NCBI GenBank assembly: GCA_013001365.1
Contig: JABDMQ010000042.1
Location: forward strand, 1 to 6,133
DNA from: Flavobacteriaceae bacterium
GTDB taxonomy: Bacteria > Bacteroidota > Bacteroidia > Flavobacteriales > Flavobacteriaceae
DNA length: 6,133 bases
Reading direction: 5' to 3'
Positions within the stretch are counted from its first letter, which is position 1. Each line of letters starts with the position of its first letter. Under the pieces are notes generated by a model that worked only from the letters and a program-made list of their open reading frames with translations, was not told the DNA's origin and did not search any database. Both the position numbers and the translations under genes were made by a program. This document shows positions 1 to 5,215 of the stretch, one piece after another.

Positions 1-1
1 G

Positions 2-82
2 AGTCAGGTAACTGGAACCTCCACGAATTCTAAAGGAGAATTCGAAATAAAAGCACAGGCCAACGACACCTTGCACTTTTAA
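2..82 (+). pseudogene. 5' part of a carboxypeptidase-like regulatory-domain gene, ended by an in-frame TAA
   Basis: The frame beginning at base 2 is open from the left edge and encodes 26 residues, including VTGTSTNSKGEFEIKA and NDTLHF, before TAA at 80-82. This is the typical second half of a carboxypeptidase-like regulatory (CarboxypepD_reg-like) beta-sandwich: a variable loop, then 'S-K-G-E-F-E-I', then 'D-T-L-x-F'. In this family the next residues are usually S-Y-L/V-G. Here the codons straight after the stop, in the same frame, read Y-L-G-V-K-S-I-I-V and run into the downstream open frame. The TAA therefore sits where a serine codon such as TCA would be expected, one substitution away. 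I infer that this and 107-646 are two pieces of one gene. The real start lies outside the window. A sequencing error is the main alternative to a true nonsense mutation. Confidence 0.72.
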
Positions 83-106
83 TACTTAGGAGTCAAATCC
101 ATTATA

Positions 107-646
107 GTGAGGGTAACCAATGACTGGATAAAGTTCGGCACATCTCAAATAGAATTGACTGAACTGGCATTGGCATTGGAAGAAGTCGTTGTGAACCAAT
201 TGAAGCTAACAGGATATTTAAAGGTTGATATTGCCCAAGTACCAATTAGATCCAACTATCGATATAGTATTTCTGGACTACCTTCAACAGGTTATGAAGG
301 CGGGCAGAGTAAACCTGGAGCAGTGAGCAAGGTCCTTGGAGCGATTTTCAATCCAGCAGACTTTCTTTATAAAGCCTTCGGAAAGAAACCCAATGAATTA
401 CGAAAGCTGAAGAAAATGCGTCAAAACGATGAAATTCGTAATCAGTTGGCTCAGCGATTCGATCGTGAAATGCTTACTGTATTATTGAATATCCCACGAG
501 TAGACCTCGACCTTATTGTAAGCGAATGTAATTATTCTGCAGATTTCGTAAGAACGGCCAATGACCTTCAGATCCTTGATGCTATAAGTGATTGCTACGA
601 AGAATACAAGGTCTTGAGTCGCAATAGAAGAAGTAATCGTCTTTAG
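107..646 (+). CDS. Carboxypeptidase-like regulatory-domain protein, C-terminal part (probably a fragment of an interrupted gene)
   Basis: This frame is open for 179 codons from a GTG at 107 to TAG at 644-646. The first residues (V-R-V-T-N-D, then a strand ending in L-E-E-V-V-V at about 24-29) are the last strands of the carboxypeptidase-like regulatory domain; the E-E-V-V-V ending is a common signature of Bacteroidota proteins with this fold. The remainder has a Gly-rich segment (about 61-80), a basic helical stretch (P-N-E-L-R-K-L-K-K-M-R, about 95-105) and a helical C terminus with D-R-E-M and N-Y-S-A-D-F motifs. It resembles a flavobacterial family usually named only for its regulatory domain; its role is unknown and no peptidase motif is visible. 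The GTG lies inside a predicted beta strand and the only in-frame ATG is much further in. The AGGAG at 88-92 is 14 bases upstream and also encodes the conserved L-G-V, so 107 is unlikely to be the ancestral start. It ends 2 bases from the convergent VOC gene. Confidence 0.7.
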   Translation: MRVTNDWIKFGTSQIELTELALALEEVVVNQLKLTGYLKVDIAQVPIRSNYRYSISGLPSTGYEGGQSKPGAVSKVLGAIFNPADFLYKAFGKKPNELRKLKKMRQNDEIRNQLAQRFDREMLTVLLNIPRVDLDLIVSECNYSADFVRTANDLQILDAISDCYEEYKVLSRNRRSNRL

Positions 647-648
647 GC

Positions 649-1026
649 TCAAGCAGTAGTATAAAGTGCAATCCTATTTCCTTCAGAATCAATGAACAAG
701 CCCATATAGCCTATATTTGGTGCTATCTGTGTCTTACTTTTTTTAATCCTACCTCCATTTGCTTCTACCTTTGCTAAGGTAGCATCTATATCCTCCGAGT
801 CAAAATAGACAACTGCGCCATGCGACTCACTGGGATTATAAGCCTCGTTCTTGACCAGGGAACCAGAAATGCCGGTCTTTTTTTCATCATAAGGAAACCA
901 TCCCATCAATGTCCCTTGGAAGTCTTGAACTTGTATATCAATGCCAAACACATTATCGTAAAATGCTTTTGCTCTATCCATATCGGTTACAGGTATTTCA
1001 ACCCAGGGAATAATGTTATTTTTCAT
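649..1026 (-). CDS. VOC family protein (glyoxalase/bleomycin-resistance fold)
   Basis: A 125-residue protein of the vicinal oxygen chelate superfamily, about the usual length for a two-module single-domain member. The first beta-alpha-beta module is clear at residues 6-28 (I-P-W-V-E-I-P-V-T-D-M-D-R-A-K-A-F-Y, then N-V-F-G). The second starts near H69 (H-G-A-V-V-Y-F), continues with I-D-A-T-L-A-K-V-E-A-N-G-G, and ends with the typical F-I-D-S-E-G-N-R-I-A-L-Y strand at 111-122. E10, H69 and the C-terminal strand lie where VOC enzymes place metal ligands, but the substrate cannot be read from sequence; most relatives are named only 'VOC family' or 'glyoxalase'. The ATG is 4 bases after the stop of the SRPBCC gene, and AAGGA overlaps that stop, so the two are very likely co-transcribed. 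No signal peptide, so cytoplasmic. Its stop is 2 bases from the stop of the convergent plus-strand gene. Confidence 0.9.
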   Translation of the reverse strand: MKNNIIPWVEIPVTDMDRAKAFYDNVFGIDIQVQDFQGTLMGWFPYDEKKTGISGSLVKNEAYNPSESHGAVVYFDSEDIDATLAKVEANGGRIKKSKTQIAPNIGYMGLFIDSEGNRIALYTTA

Positions 1027-1030
1027 ATCC

Positions 1031-1558
1031 TTATTTTTCTAGTATTACTTTCAAACTATCCAAGCCTTCTTCAAAGTCTTTTCCCACGGTCTTGTCCATA
1101 TTGAAGAACAAGAAGAAAATATTGGTCGGAAATTTATTATTGCCAGAGAAGCCCCATGTTACCTTGGTCTTGCCATTATCGACAGAATCCACTTTTAAAT
1201 ATGCATCTGATTGCGATTTCCAGGGTTTGAAGAATCGAAGTTCTGATTCAATGACATCATTCTCGACAATTCTCTTTAATTCCTGCTCACCGGAACCAAC
1301 ATCTTTATTGCCTTCCCATTTAGATACGAACCCAACTTCGCCATCTGTTCCTGAAAAAGATTGTTTCATATTAGGATCCTTTTGTTTCCATGGCGACCAA
1401 TTGTCCTGGTTCTTGATCATCTTTAGATACCTAAAAGATTCATGAACTGGTCGATCAATCACAATGCTTCTGCTTACATTGTATGTTTTAGGTACTATCA
1501 TACCTAACATTAGGATTAGAACAATAATACCTATAACAATGTATAATAGTATTTCCAT
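1031..1558 (-). CDS. SRPBCC family protein with N-terminal membrane anchor
   Basis: A 175-residue protein. Residues 3-22 form one very hydrophobic helix (repeated I, V and L), followed by P-K and then a START/polyketide-cyclase-like (SRPBCC) domain from about residue 27 to 174. Typical marks of the family are the first strand S-R-S-I-V-I-D-R-P-V with the V-F-R-Y-L-type helix after it (here H-E-S-F-R-Y-L), the D-N-W-S-P-W-K motif at about 52-58 with the following D-P-N-M, K-V-T-W-G-F-S-G near 133-140, and a C-terminal helix (G-K-D-F-E-E-G-L-D-S-L-K). The fold binds hydrophobic ligands or lipids; no ligand can be assigned. The helix probably tethers the domain to the inner membrane. It is the first gene of a two-gene unit with the VOC gene 4 bases downstream. 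The ATG at 1556-1558 places the hydrophobic helix directly at the N terminus, as in relatives. Confidence 0.88.
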   Translation of the reverse strand: MEILLYIVIGIIVLILMLGMIVPKTYNVSRSIVIDRPVHESFRYLKMIKNQDNWSPWKQKDPNMKQSFSGTDGEVGFVSKWEGNKDVGSGEQELKRIVENDVIESELRFFKPWKSQSDAYLKVDSVDNGKTKVTWGFSGNNKFPTNIFFLFFNMDKTVGKDFEEGLDSLKVILEK

Positions 1559-1638
1559 GATACATTTTATTAATTAGTAAAAGGGAACATAAATAAGCTA
1601 TGATCAGCTGAGAGTGAAGCGTTATAAAAGTAATGATT

Positions 1639-2292
1639 TTATCTCGAACGATAATTCTCTACGATCTTGTCATAGCTTTTGATAGTTTTCTTTATCCAAT
1701 CAAGTTTTTTTTCAATCTTTTCGTTTTCTGTCAACTGCCAATCTAAATCGGATTTCCTTAGTTTAGAGGTCACATACTGCAAAATGATCGCTGCCGAAAC
1801 CGAAATGTTCAAGCTCTCGGTAAATCCTACCATCGGTATCCTTAAGTACTCATCGGCTTCTTTAAGTATTAGGTCAGATAGTCCTTCTGCCTCGTTACCA
1901 AAGAAGAAACAAGCCTTCTCATTGATATCAAAATCATCAAGTTCAACATTTCCTTCATGAGGAGTTGTCGCAATGACTTTGTATCCACTAGATTTAACCG
2001 CTTTTAAGCAATCTTGAATTCTGTGGTGCCGATGGATATCCACCCATTTCTGTGCTCCCATGGCTATTTCCCTATCGATCTTCTTAACATTACGTTCTTC
2101 TACAACATGAATTTCCTGAATCCCAAATACATCACAGCTTCTTATTACGGCACTGGTGTTATGCAATTGATATACATCTTCAACTGCGACCGTGAAATGT
2201 TTGGTGCGCTTTGACAAGACCTCCTCGAATCGCAGTTTACGATTTTCGGTCAAAAACGTTTCGAGGTAATTCAATAGTCCTATATCCACCAT
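1639..2292 (-). CDS. trmH: TrmH-type tRNA/rRNA 2'-O-methyltransferase
   Basis: A SpoU/TrmH (SPOUT) family methyltransferase of 217 residues, matching TrmH, which methylates the 2'-OH of G18 in tRNA with S-adenosylmethionine. All three SPOUT motifs are visible: motif 1 N45-T-S-A-V-I-R51, with the conserved Arg; motif 2 F131-G-N-E-x-x-G137; and motif 3 S160-L-N-x-S-V-S166, which build the knotted AdoMet site. N-terminal R-x-x-R-F and H-F-T-V-A-V-E-D-V-Y, and a basic C-terminal helix ending L-D-W-I-K-K, are also TrmH-like. I start it at the ATG at 2290-2292 (M-V-D-I-G-L-L), where relatives begin; a longer frame to 2400 would run through a terminator-like hairpin and overlap the end of the CHRD gene. 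Assignment to G18 rather than another rRNA/tRNA ribose rests on overall resemblance. The hairpin lies 15 bases upstream of the start. Confidence 0.88.
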   Translation of the reverse strand: MVDIGLLNYLETFLTENRKLRFEEVLSKRTKHFTVAVEDVYQLHNTSAVIRSCDVFGIQEIHVVEERNVKKIDREIAMGAQKWVDIHRHHRIQDCLKAVKSSGYKVIATTPHEGNVELDDFDINEKACFFFGNEAEGLSDLILKEADEYLRIPMVGFTESLNISVSAAIILQYVTSKLRKSDLDWQLTENEKIEKKLDWIKKTIKSYDKIVENYRSR

Positions 2293-2307
2293 AGCATAAA
2301 AATAATA

Positions 2308-2331
2308 AAACCTGACATTGCTGTCAGGTTT
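2308..2331 (-). terminator. Rho-independent terminator of the CHRD lipoprotein gene
   Basis: AAACCTGACA (2308-2317) and TGTCAGGTTT (2322-2331) are exact reverse complements around a 4-base loop, giving a 10-bp stem. Read on the minus strand the stem runs straight into TTATTATTTTT, a good U-rich tail. It lies 28 bases past the stop codon of the CHRD gene. On the plus strand the tail (CATCTTTTCTTT) is poorer. The hairpin falls between the CHRD stop and the trmH start, which supports both assigned gene ends. Confidence 0.85.
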
Positions 2332-2359
2332 CATCTTTTCTTTAAAAATTGTAAATTCC

Positions 2360-3190
2360 TTAATTAAGGTAATTCTGTCCAATATCACCTTGAGCGACAA
2401 TGATCATTGGATCCATATCGTCATGGATATTGAGGTAGCCATCGAAGGTTAAAAGTTCATTATACGTTATTGGTGTATTGTCATCCAAACTATCTACATT
2501 GGTCAATGACAAACCAGACGATCCAGTAACTGTATTAAGAGTTATGGCAATAGCACCTGGCGACGTGGCCACAGAACCATCATGGATATGAGTTGTATGA
2601 ACGGTCCCCGCAACCGTACCATTAAGGGAAATTGTTACCAAGGTCTCTCCACTGACTCTTTCAGAAAAAATAGCATTGCCAGATATTCCTGATGCTCCAA
2701 CTTCATTGAGCGGATATGTTATGTCTTGGCCTGTTAGCTCATTTTCACCAATATCACCTTGTGCAACCAGAGTAAATAGATCGGTACTGCTAAAATGCAC
2801 ATTTACATGACCATCAAAAGTTACCAGTTCTTGGTAAGTAACTGGTGTATTATCATCTAACTGAGTAATAGTCGTTGAACTTTCTCCGGTCGATCCATCG
2901 ACAGAATCAAGAGTAATAGCTATACCTCCTCCTTCAATTGCCGAATTGTAATGTACATGGGCAGGATGCATTTCTCCTGCTGAAGTTCCAAGCAAGCGCA
3001 ATTCAATGGTTACACTACCATCGTCATTACTCACAAATCTTGCTGTTCCTGAAATGTCTGGATTCGATACCGAATTCAGTTGAAATGTTCTCGAAGGGCC
3101 TGAAATTGGCGTGTTGTCATCATCATTATTGCAACTAGTAAAGGTCAAGAAGGGCAATACGATCAATACTGTTAAAATTAATTTTTTCAT
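2360..3190 (-). CDS. Lipoprotein with two tandem CHRD domains
   Basis: A 276-residue exported protein. Residues 1-19 form a lipoprotein signal peptide (M-K-K, hydrophobic core, F-T-S) with the lipidated Cys at 20. The Cys is followed by N-N-D-D-D-N, an acidic stretch resembling the Bacteroidota lipoprotein export signal, which suggests display on the outer surface (inference). Two CHRD domains follow: about 33-148 and 156-271. Each has a beta-rich body, a His cluster (H75-P-A-H78-V-H80; H198-T-T-H201-I-H203), an L-D-D-N-T-P-V/I-T-Y motif, F-D-G-H/Y-x-N-V/I-H and a closing V-A-Q-G-D-I-G. CHRD was first described in chordin; its bacterial function is not established. The ATG at 3188-3190 starts directly at the signal peptide; an upstream in-frame ATG would add 20 polar residues and is rejected. 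It is divergent from the sirtuin gene and closed by the hairpin at 2308-2331. Confidence 0.9.
   Translation of the reverse strand: MKKLILTVLIVLPFLTFTSCNNDDDNTPISGPSRTFQLNSVSNPDISGTARFVSNDDGSVTIELRLLGTSAGEMHPAHVHYNSAIEGGGIAITLDSVDGSTGESSTTITQLDDNTPVTYQELVTFDGHVNVHFSSTDLFTLVAQGDIGENELTGQDITYPLNEVGASGISGNAIFSERVSGETLVTISLNGTVAGTVHTTHIHDGSVATSPGAIAITLNTVTGSSGLSLTNVDSLDDNTPITYNELLTFDGYLNIHDDMDPMIIVAQGDIGQNYLN
2378..2725 (-). repeat. CHRD domain, second protein-level repeat unit
   Basis: Residues 156-271 of the lipoprotein, the partner of the unit at 2747-3094. The last five residues of the protein (Q-N-Y-L-N) follow directly, so the protein ends right after this domain. It has no C-terminal sorting domain of the type IX secretion kind, which fits a lipid-anchored protein. 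Confidence 0.8.
2747..3094 (-). repeat. CHRD domain, first protein-level repeat unit
   Basis: Residues 33-148 of the lipoprotein. Aligned to the second unit (156-271), shared landmarks are the H-x-x-H-V/I-H cluster, G-x-I-A-I-T-L, L-D-D-N-T-P, E-L-V/L-T-F-D-G and V-A-Q-G-D-I-G, each displaced by about 123-124 residues. The two copies have diverged, so this is an old internal duplication, not a recent DNA repeat. Confidence 0.8.
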
Positions 3191-3312
3191 AAGATTGTTT
3201 TTTGAATTATTGGTCTTTGTTCTTATAGTAATTACGTGAATGACAAGCAATAAGGCCGATCAAATGTCGTATTTTAGCATTACTTTAACATTTAAGGAGG
3301 CATTAAAGATAA
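3191..3312. promoter_or_regulatory. Divergent intergenic region (CHRD lipoprotein / sirtuin)
   Basis: This 122-bp A+T-rich gap lies between two divergently transcribed genes, so it should carry promoters for both. I looked for the Bacteroidota pattern (TTG, about 19 bases, TAnnTTTG) on both strands and found no good match. TATTTTAG at 3270-3277 (+) matches the downstream box except at one position but has no TTG at the right distance. No convincing operator palindrome was seen. Confidence 0.4.
3294..3300 (+). promoter_or_regulatory. Strong Shine-Dalgarno sequence before the sirtuin gene
   Basis: AAGGAGG lies 12 bases before the ATG at 3313. It is the most complete match to the anti-Shine-Dalgarno sequence near any start in this window, which is unusual because Bacteroidota genes mostly lack such sites. 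The spacing is a little long. Confidence 0.5.
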
Positions 3313-4002
3313 ATGAAATCAATTGTCGTATTGACTGGTGCAGGCATGAGCGCTGAAAGTGGACTTAAGACCTTCAGGGACGCTGACGGCCTTTGGGAAG
3401 GTCATGATGTCATGAAAGTGGCCTCACCGCAAGGTTATGAAGAAAACCCAGAACTAGTATTGGAGTTCTATAACCAAAGGCGCAGGCAGTTGCTTCAAGT
3501 AAATCCTAATCAAGCACATTATGCCTTGGTGGAATTGGAGAAAAAATACAAAGTGACCATAATTACACAAAATGTTGATGACCTTCATGAACGCGCTGGG
3601 TCTAAACATGTTCTCCATTTACATGGTGAATTATTGAAGGTTAGGAGTACAACGAATCCTAGCTTGGTCCTGAATTGGAAATACGACCTTAACCTTGGCG
3701 ATAAAGATGATGAAGGACACCAACTTAGGCCACATATAGTTTGGTTTGGTGAAGATGTACCGATGATCGAGCCAGCCATTAAAATCTGTGAGCAAGCTGA
3801 AATCTTGATAATTATCGGTACCTCATTGCAAGTATATCCAGCAGCCAGTTTGATGCATTATGCACCCAGAGATATACGAGCTTATTATATTGACCCTAAA
3901 CCATCAATAGTGAGTTCAGATAGGATAAAGGTTATTTCTCAACCTGCAACGCTTGGTGTATCAAAACTTGTAGAGGATTTGTTGAATGACGATCAGGCAT
4001 AA
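3313..4002 (+). CDS. cobB: NAD-dependent protein deacylase, sirtuin (CobB-like)
   Basis: A 229-residue sirtuin, the usual length for short bacterial CobB. The enzyme removes acyl groups from lysines using NAD+, giving nicotinamide and O-acyl-ADP-ribose. NAD-binding and catalytic motifs in order: G9-A-G-M-S-A-E-S-G17, F21-R-D-A-D-G-L-W28, T85-Q-N-V-D-D-L-H-E-R-A-G96, catalytic His in L-H104-G, L-R-P-H-I-V-W-F-G-E at 138-147 and G169-T-S-L-Q-V-Y-P-A-A178. Y53-N-Q-R56 is the Tyr-x-x-Arg pair that in SIRT5/CobB-type (class III) sirtuins binds negatively charged acyl groups, so desuccinylase/demalonylase activity is plausible by inference. Oddly, the zinc-module segment (about 109-137) contains no cysteine, so the usual four Cys ligands are absent. 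Start chosen at the ATG because the Rossmann strand begins at once. It is followed 60 bases later by the sigma factor gene on the same strand. Confidence 0.93.
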   Translation: MKSIVVLTGAGMSAESGLKTFRDADGLWEGHDVMKVASPQGYEENPELVLEFYNQRRRQLLQVNPNQAHYALVELEKKYKVTIITQNVDDLHERAGSKHVLHLHGELLKVRSTTNPSLVLNWKYDLNLGDKDDEGHQLRPHIVWFGEDVPMIEPAIKICEQAEILIIIGTSLQVYPAASLMHYAPRDIRAYYIDPKPSIVSSDRIKVISQPATLGVSKLVEDLLNDDQA

Positions 4003-4018
4003 AAACGTTGTGAAATTC

Positions 4019-4025
4019 TGTAACA
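4019..4025 (+). promoter_or_regulatory. Possible ECF-type -35 element upstream of the sigma factor gene
   Basis: TGTAACA lies 37 bases before the sigma factor ATG, in the 60-bp gap after the sirtuin gene. A TGTAAC-like -35 box is typical of promoters read by many ECF sigma factors, so it may mark autoregulation. No clear -10 box could be assigned around 4041-4047, so this is tentative. Confidence 0.22.
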
Positions 4026-4062
4026 TTAGCCATTCTTAGGATACTTATAGTTAACTAACCAA

Positions 4063-4563
4063 ATGAAATTGAGTAAAGAACTCGAACATAGATTTGTCGA
4101 AGAATTAGAGAAGCATCAAAACATTGTGCATAAGGTCTGCAGGCTTTACACCAATAATCAAGATGCTCATAATGACCTCTTTCAGGAAATTACCATTCAG
4201 TTGTGGAAGGCATATCCTAAGTTCCGAGGAGATTCTAAATTCAGTACTTGGATGTATCGTGTGAGTTTGAATACAGCAATTACGCTATACAGGAAAGGCA
4301 AACGTGCCATTAAGACCCAGAACATGGACGATGTTCTTTATAAGGTCAAGACAGAGGACTATGACGATACCGAAGAACAGCAATTGAAATTATTGTACAA
4401 GGCTGTTCATCAGCTCAATGACATCGAAAAGGCACTCGTCTTTTTGTATCTGGAGGATAAGAGCTATCGGGAAATTAGCAACACTATGGGGATCAGTGAA
4501 GTTAATGCACGAGTGAAGATGAACCGGGTGAAAACAAAATTAAGAACCATATTAAATCCGTAA
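4063..4563 (+). CDS. RNA polymerase sigma factor, ECF (sigma-70) family
   Basis: A 166-residue sigma factor with only regions 2 and 4, the hallmark of extracytoplasmic-function sigma factors. Region 2 spans about 18-80: D38-L-F-Q-E42 and L-W-K-A-Y-P-K-F-R-G-D at 47-57, then F-S-T-W-M-Y-R-V at 60-67, the core-binding and -10 recognition part. Region 4 spans about 109-161 with a helix-turn-helix (S-Y-R-E-I-S-N-T-M-G-I-S-E, followed by N-R-V-K-T-K-L) for -35 recognition. A short acidic linker (T-E-D-Y-D-D-T-E-E) joins them. No C-terminal extension. The gene is followed after 4 bases by a small membrane protein, so they should share one transcript and may act together. The ECF subgroup and target genes cannot be told from this sequence. 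The sigma gene could be read through from the sirtuin gene or from its own promoter. Confidence 0.93.
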   Translation: MKLSKELEHRFVEELEKHQNIVHKVCRLYTNNQDAHNDLFQEITIQLWKAYPKFRGDSKFSTWMYRVSLNTAITLYRKGKRAIKTQNMDDVLYKVKTEDYDDTEEQQLKLLYKAVHQLNDIEKALVFLYLEDKSYREISNTMGISEVNARVKMNRVKTKLRTILNP

Positions 4564-4567
4564 AGCT

Positions 4568-5215
4568 ATGGATGAATTAGAGTTATTGAAGAAAGATTGG
4601 CAAAAAGATACTGCTGAGTATCCCCAACTGTCAGCCAAAGAGATCTATCCGATGATCTTGAAGAAATCATCTTCATTGGTAAAATGGATATTCTACATTA
4701 GTATTGCCGAATTAGTGTTCTGGATACTAATGAACACACTTCCATTCTTGTCTGAATCCTATAAAGAGAATTTCGACAAAATGGAAATGAGTGATACCCT
4801 GTTCTATGGACTGAACATATTTAGCTATGCTGTAATTTGCATCTTCATATATTTCCTTTATACTGCCTATCGCTCCATATCTGTTGTAGATACTGCCAAA
4901 GGACTCATGAAAAATATCCTGCGTACACGAAAGATCGTGAATTACTATGTAATCTATAATTTAGTGTTCTTGGCCATTAGCTCAATTATTGCATTCTATT
5001 TTACAATTACGCACTCACCGGAATTCAGTCAGCAATTGACCGAGCTAGATTCTAATGGAGAGGCGTTTGGATTCTGGATGGGAATAATCTTTGTATTGCT
5101 TCTTACGATTGCAATATTCGGTTTGGTGATCTGGGGTTTCTATAGACTTATCTATGGCATCCTGCTAAAACGACTCAACCAAAATTACAAAGAGCTTAAA
5201 AAGCTCGAAACTTGA
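4568..5215 (+). CDS. Four-helix membrane protein paired with the ECF sigma factor
   Basis: A 215-residue protein with a cytoplasmic-looking N-terminal segment (1-37: L-L-K-K-D-W-Q-K, then Y-P-Q-L-S-A-K-E-I-Y and K-K-S-S-S) and four predicted membrane helices at about 40-60, 80-100, 126-146 and 168-194, ending in a basic tail. It matches a family common in Flavobacteriia, always small and membrane-bound, which databases sometimes label 'beta-carotene 15,15'-monooxygenase'. Nothing here supports that name: it lacks the four iron-binding His of carotenoid oxygenases. It starts 4 bases after the sigma factor stop, so translation is probably coupled. The position and the sigma-facing N-terminal segment suggest a membrane regulator of the sigma factor, but no zinc-anti-sigma H-x3-C-x2-C motif or FecR-like domain is present. 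That role is inference from position only. Its stop abuts the stop of the convergent acyltransferase gene. Confidence 0.85.
   Translation: MDELELLKKDWQKDTAEYPQLSAKEIYPMILKKSSSLVKWIFYISIAELVFWILMNTLPFLSESYKENFDKMEMSDTLFYGLNIFSYAVICIFIYFLYTAYRSISVVDTAKGLMKNILRTRKIVNYYVIYNLVFLAISSIIAFYFTITHSPEFSQQLTELDSNGEAFGFWMGIIFVLLLTIAIFGLVIWGFYRLIYGILLKRLNQNYKELKKLET

Noticed and set aside
25..43. Two GAATTC palindromes 13 bases apart with AAAGGAG between them
   Set aside because: They lie in the coding frame of the carboxypeptidase-like domain and are explained by its codons; no gene start follows at a suitable distance.
1597..1611. Imperfect palindrome around TGATCA upstream of the SRPBCC gene
   Set aside because: The two arms are offset by one base and too short to separate from chance in an AT-rich gap.
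1625..1632. TACTTTTA on the minus strand as a -7 box for the SRPBCC/VOC unit
   Set aside because: One mismatch to TAnnTTTG and no TTG element upstream at the right spacing.
1679..1960. Plus-strand open frame opposite trmH, and similar open frames opposite the other genes (for example 820-1104, 1092-1445, 5228-5566)
   Set aside because: They are antisense to well-supported genes, show no recognisable domain and have amino acid content typical of shadow frames.
2293..2400. 36-residue N-terminal extension of the TrmH frame
   Set aside because: It would be encoded through the terminator hairpin and overlap the end of the CHRD gene; TrmH relatives start at M-V/I-D-x-x-L-L, which is the ATG at 2292.
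3191..3250. 20-residue N-terminal extension of the CHRD lipoprotein
   Set aside because: It would put polar residues before a clear M-K-K lipoprotein signal peptide, which must be at the N terminus to work.
5192..5206. Small inverted repeat GAGCTT-AAA-AAGCTC at the end of the membrane protein gene
   Set aside because: A 6-bp, AT-rich stem inside coding sequence without a T-run on the plus strand and only a weak one on the minus strand; not enough to call a terminator.
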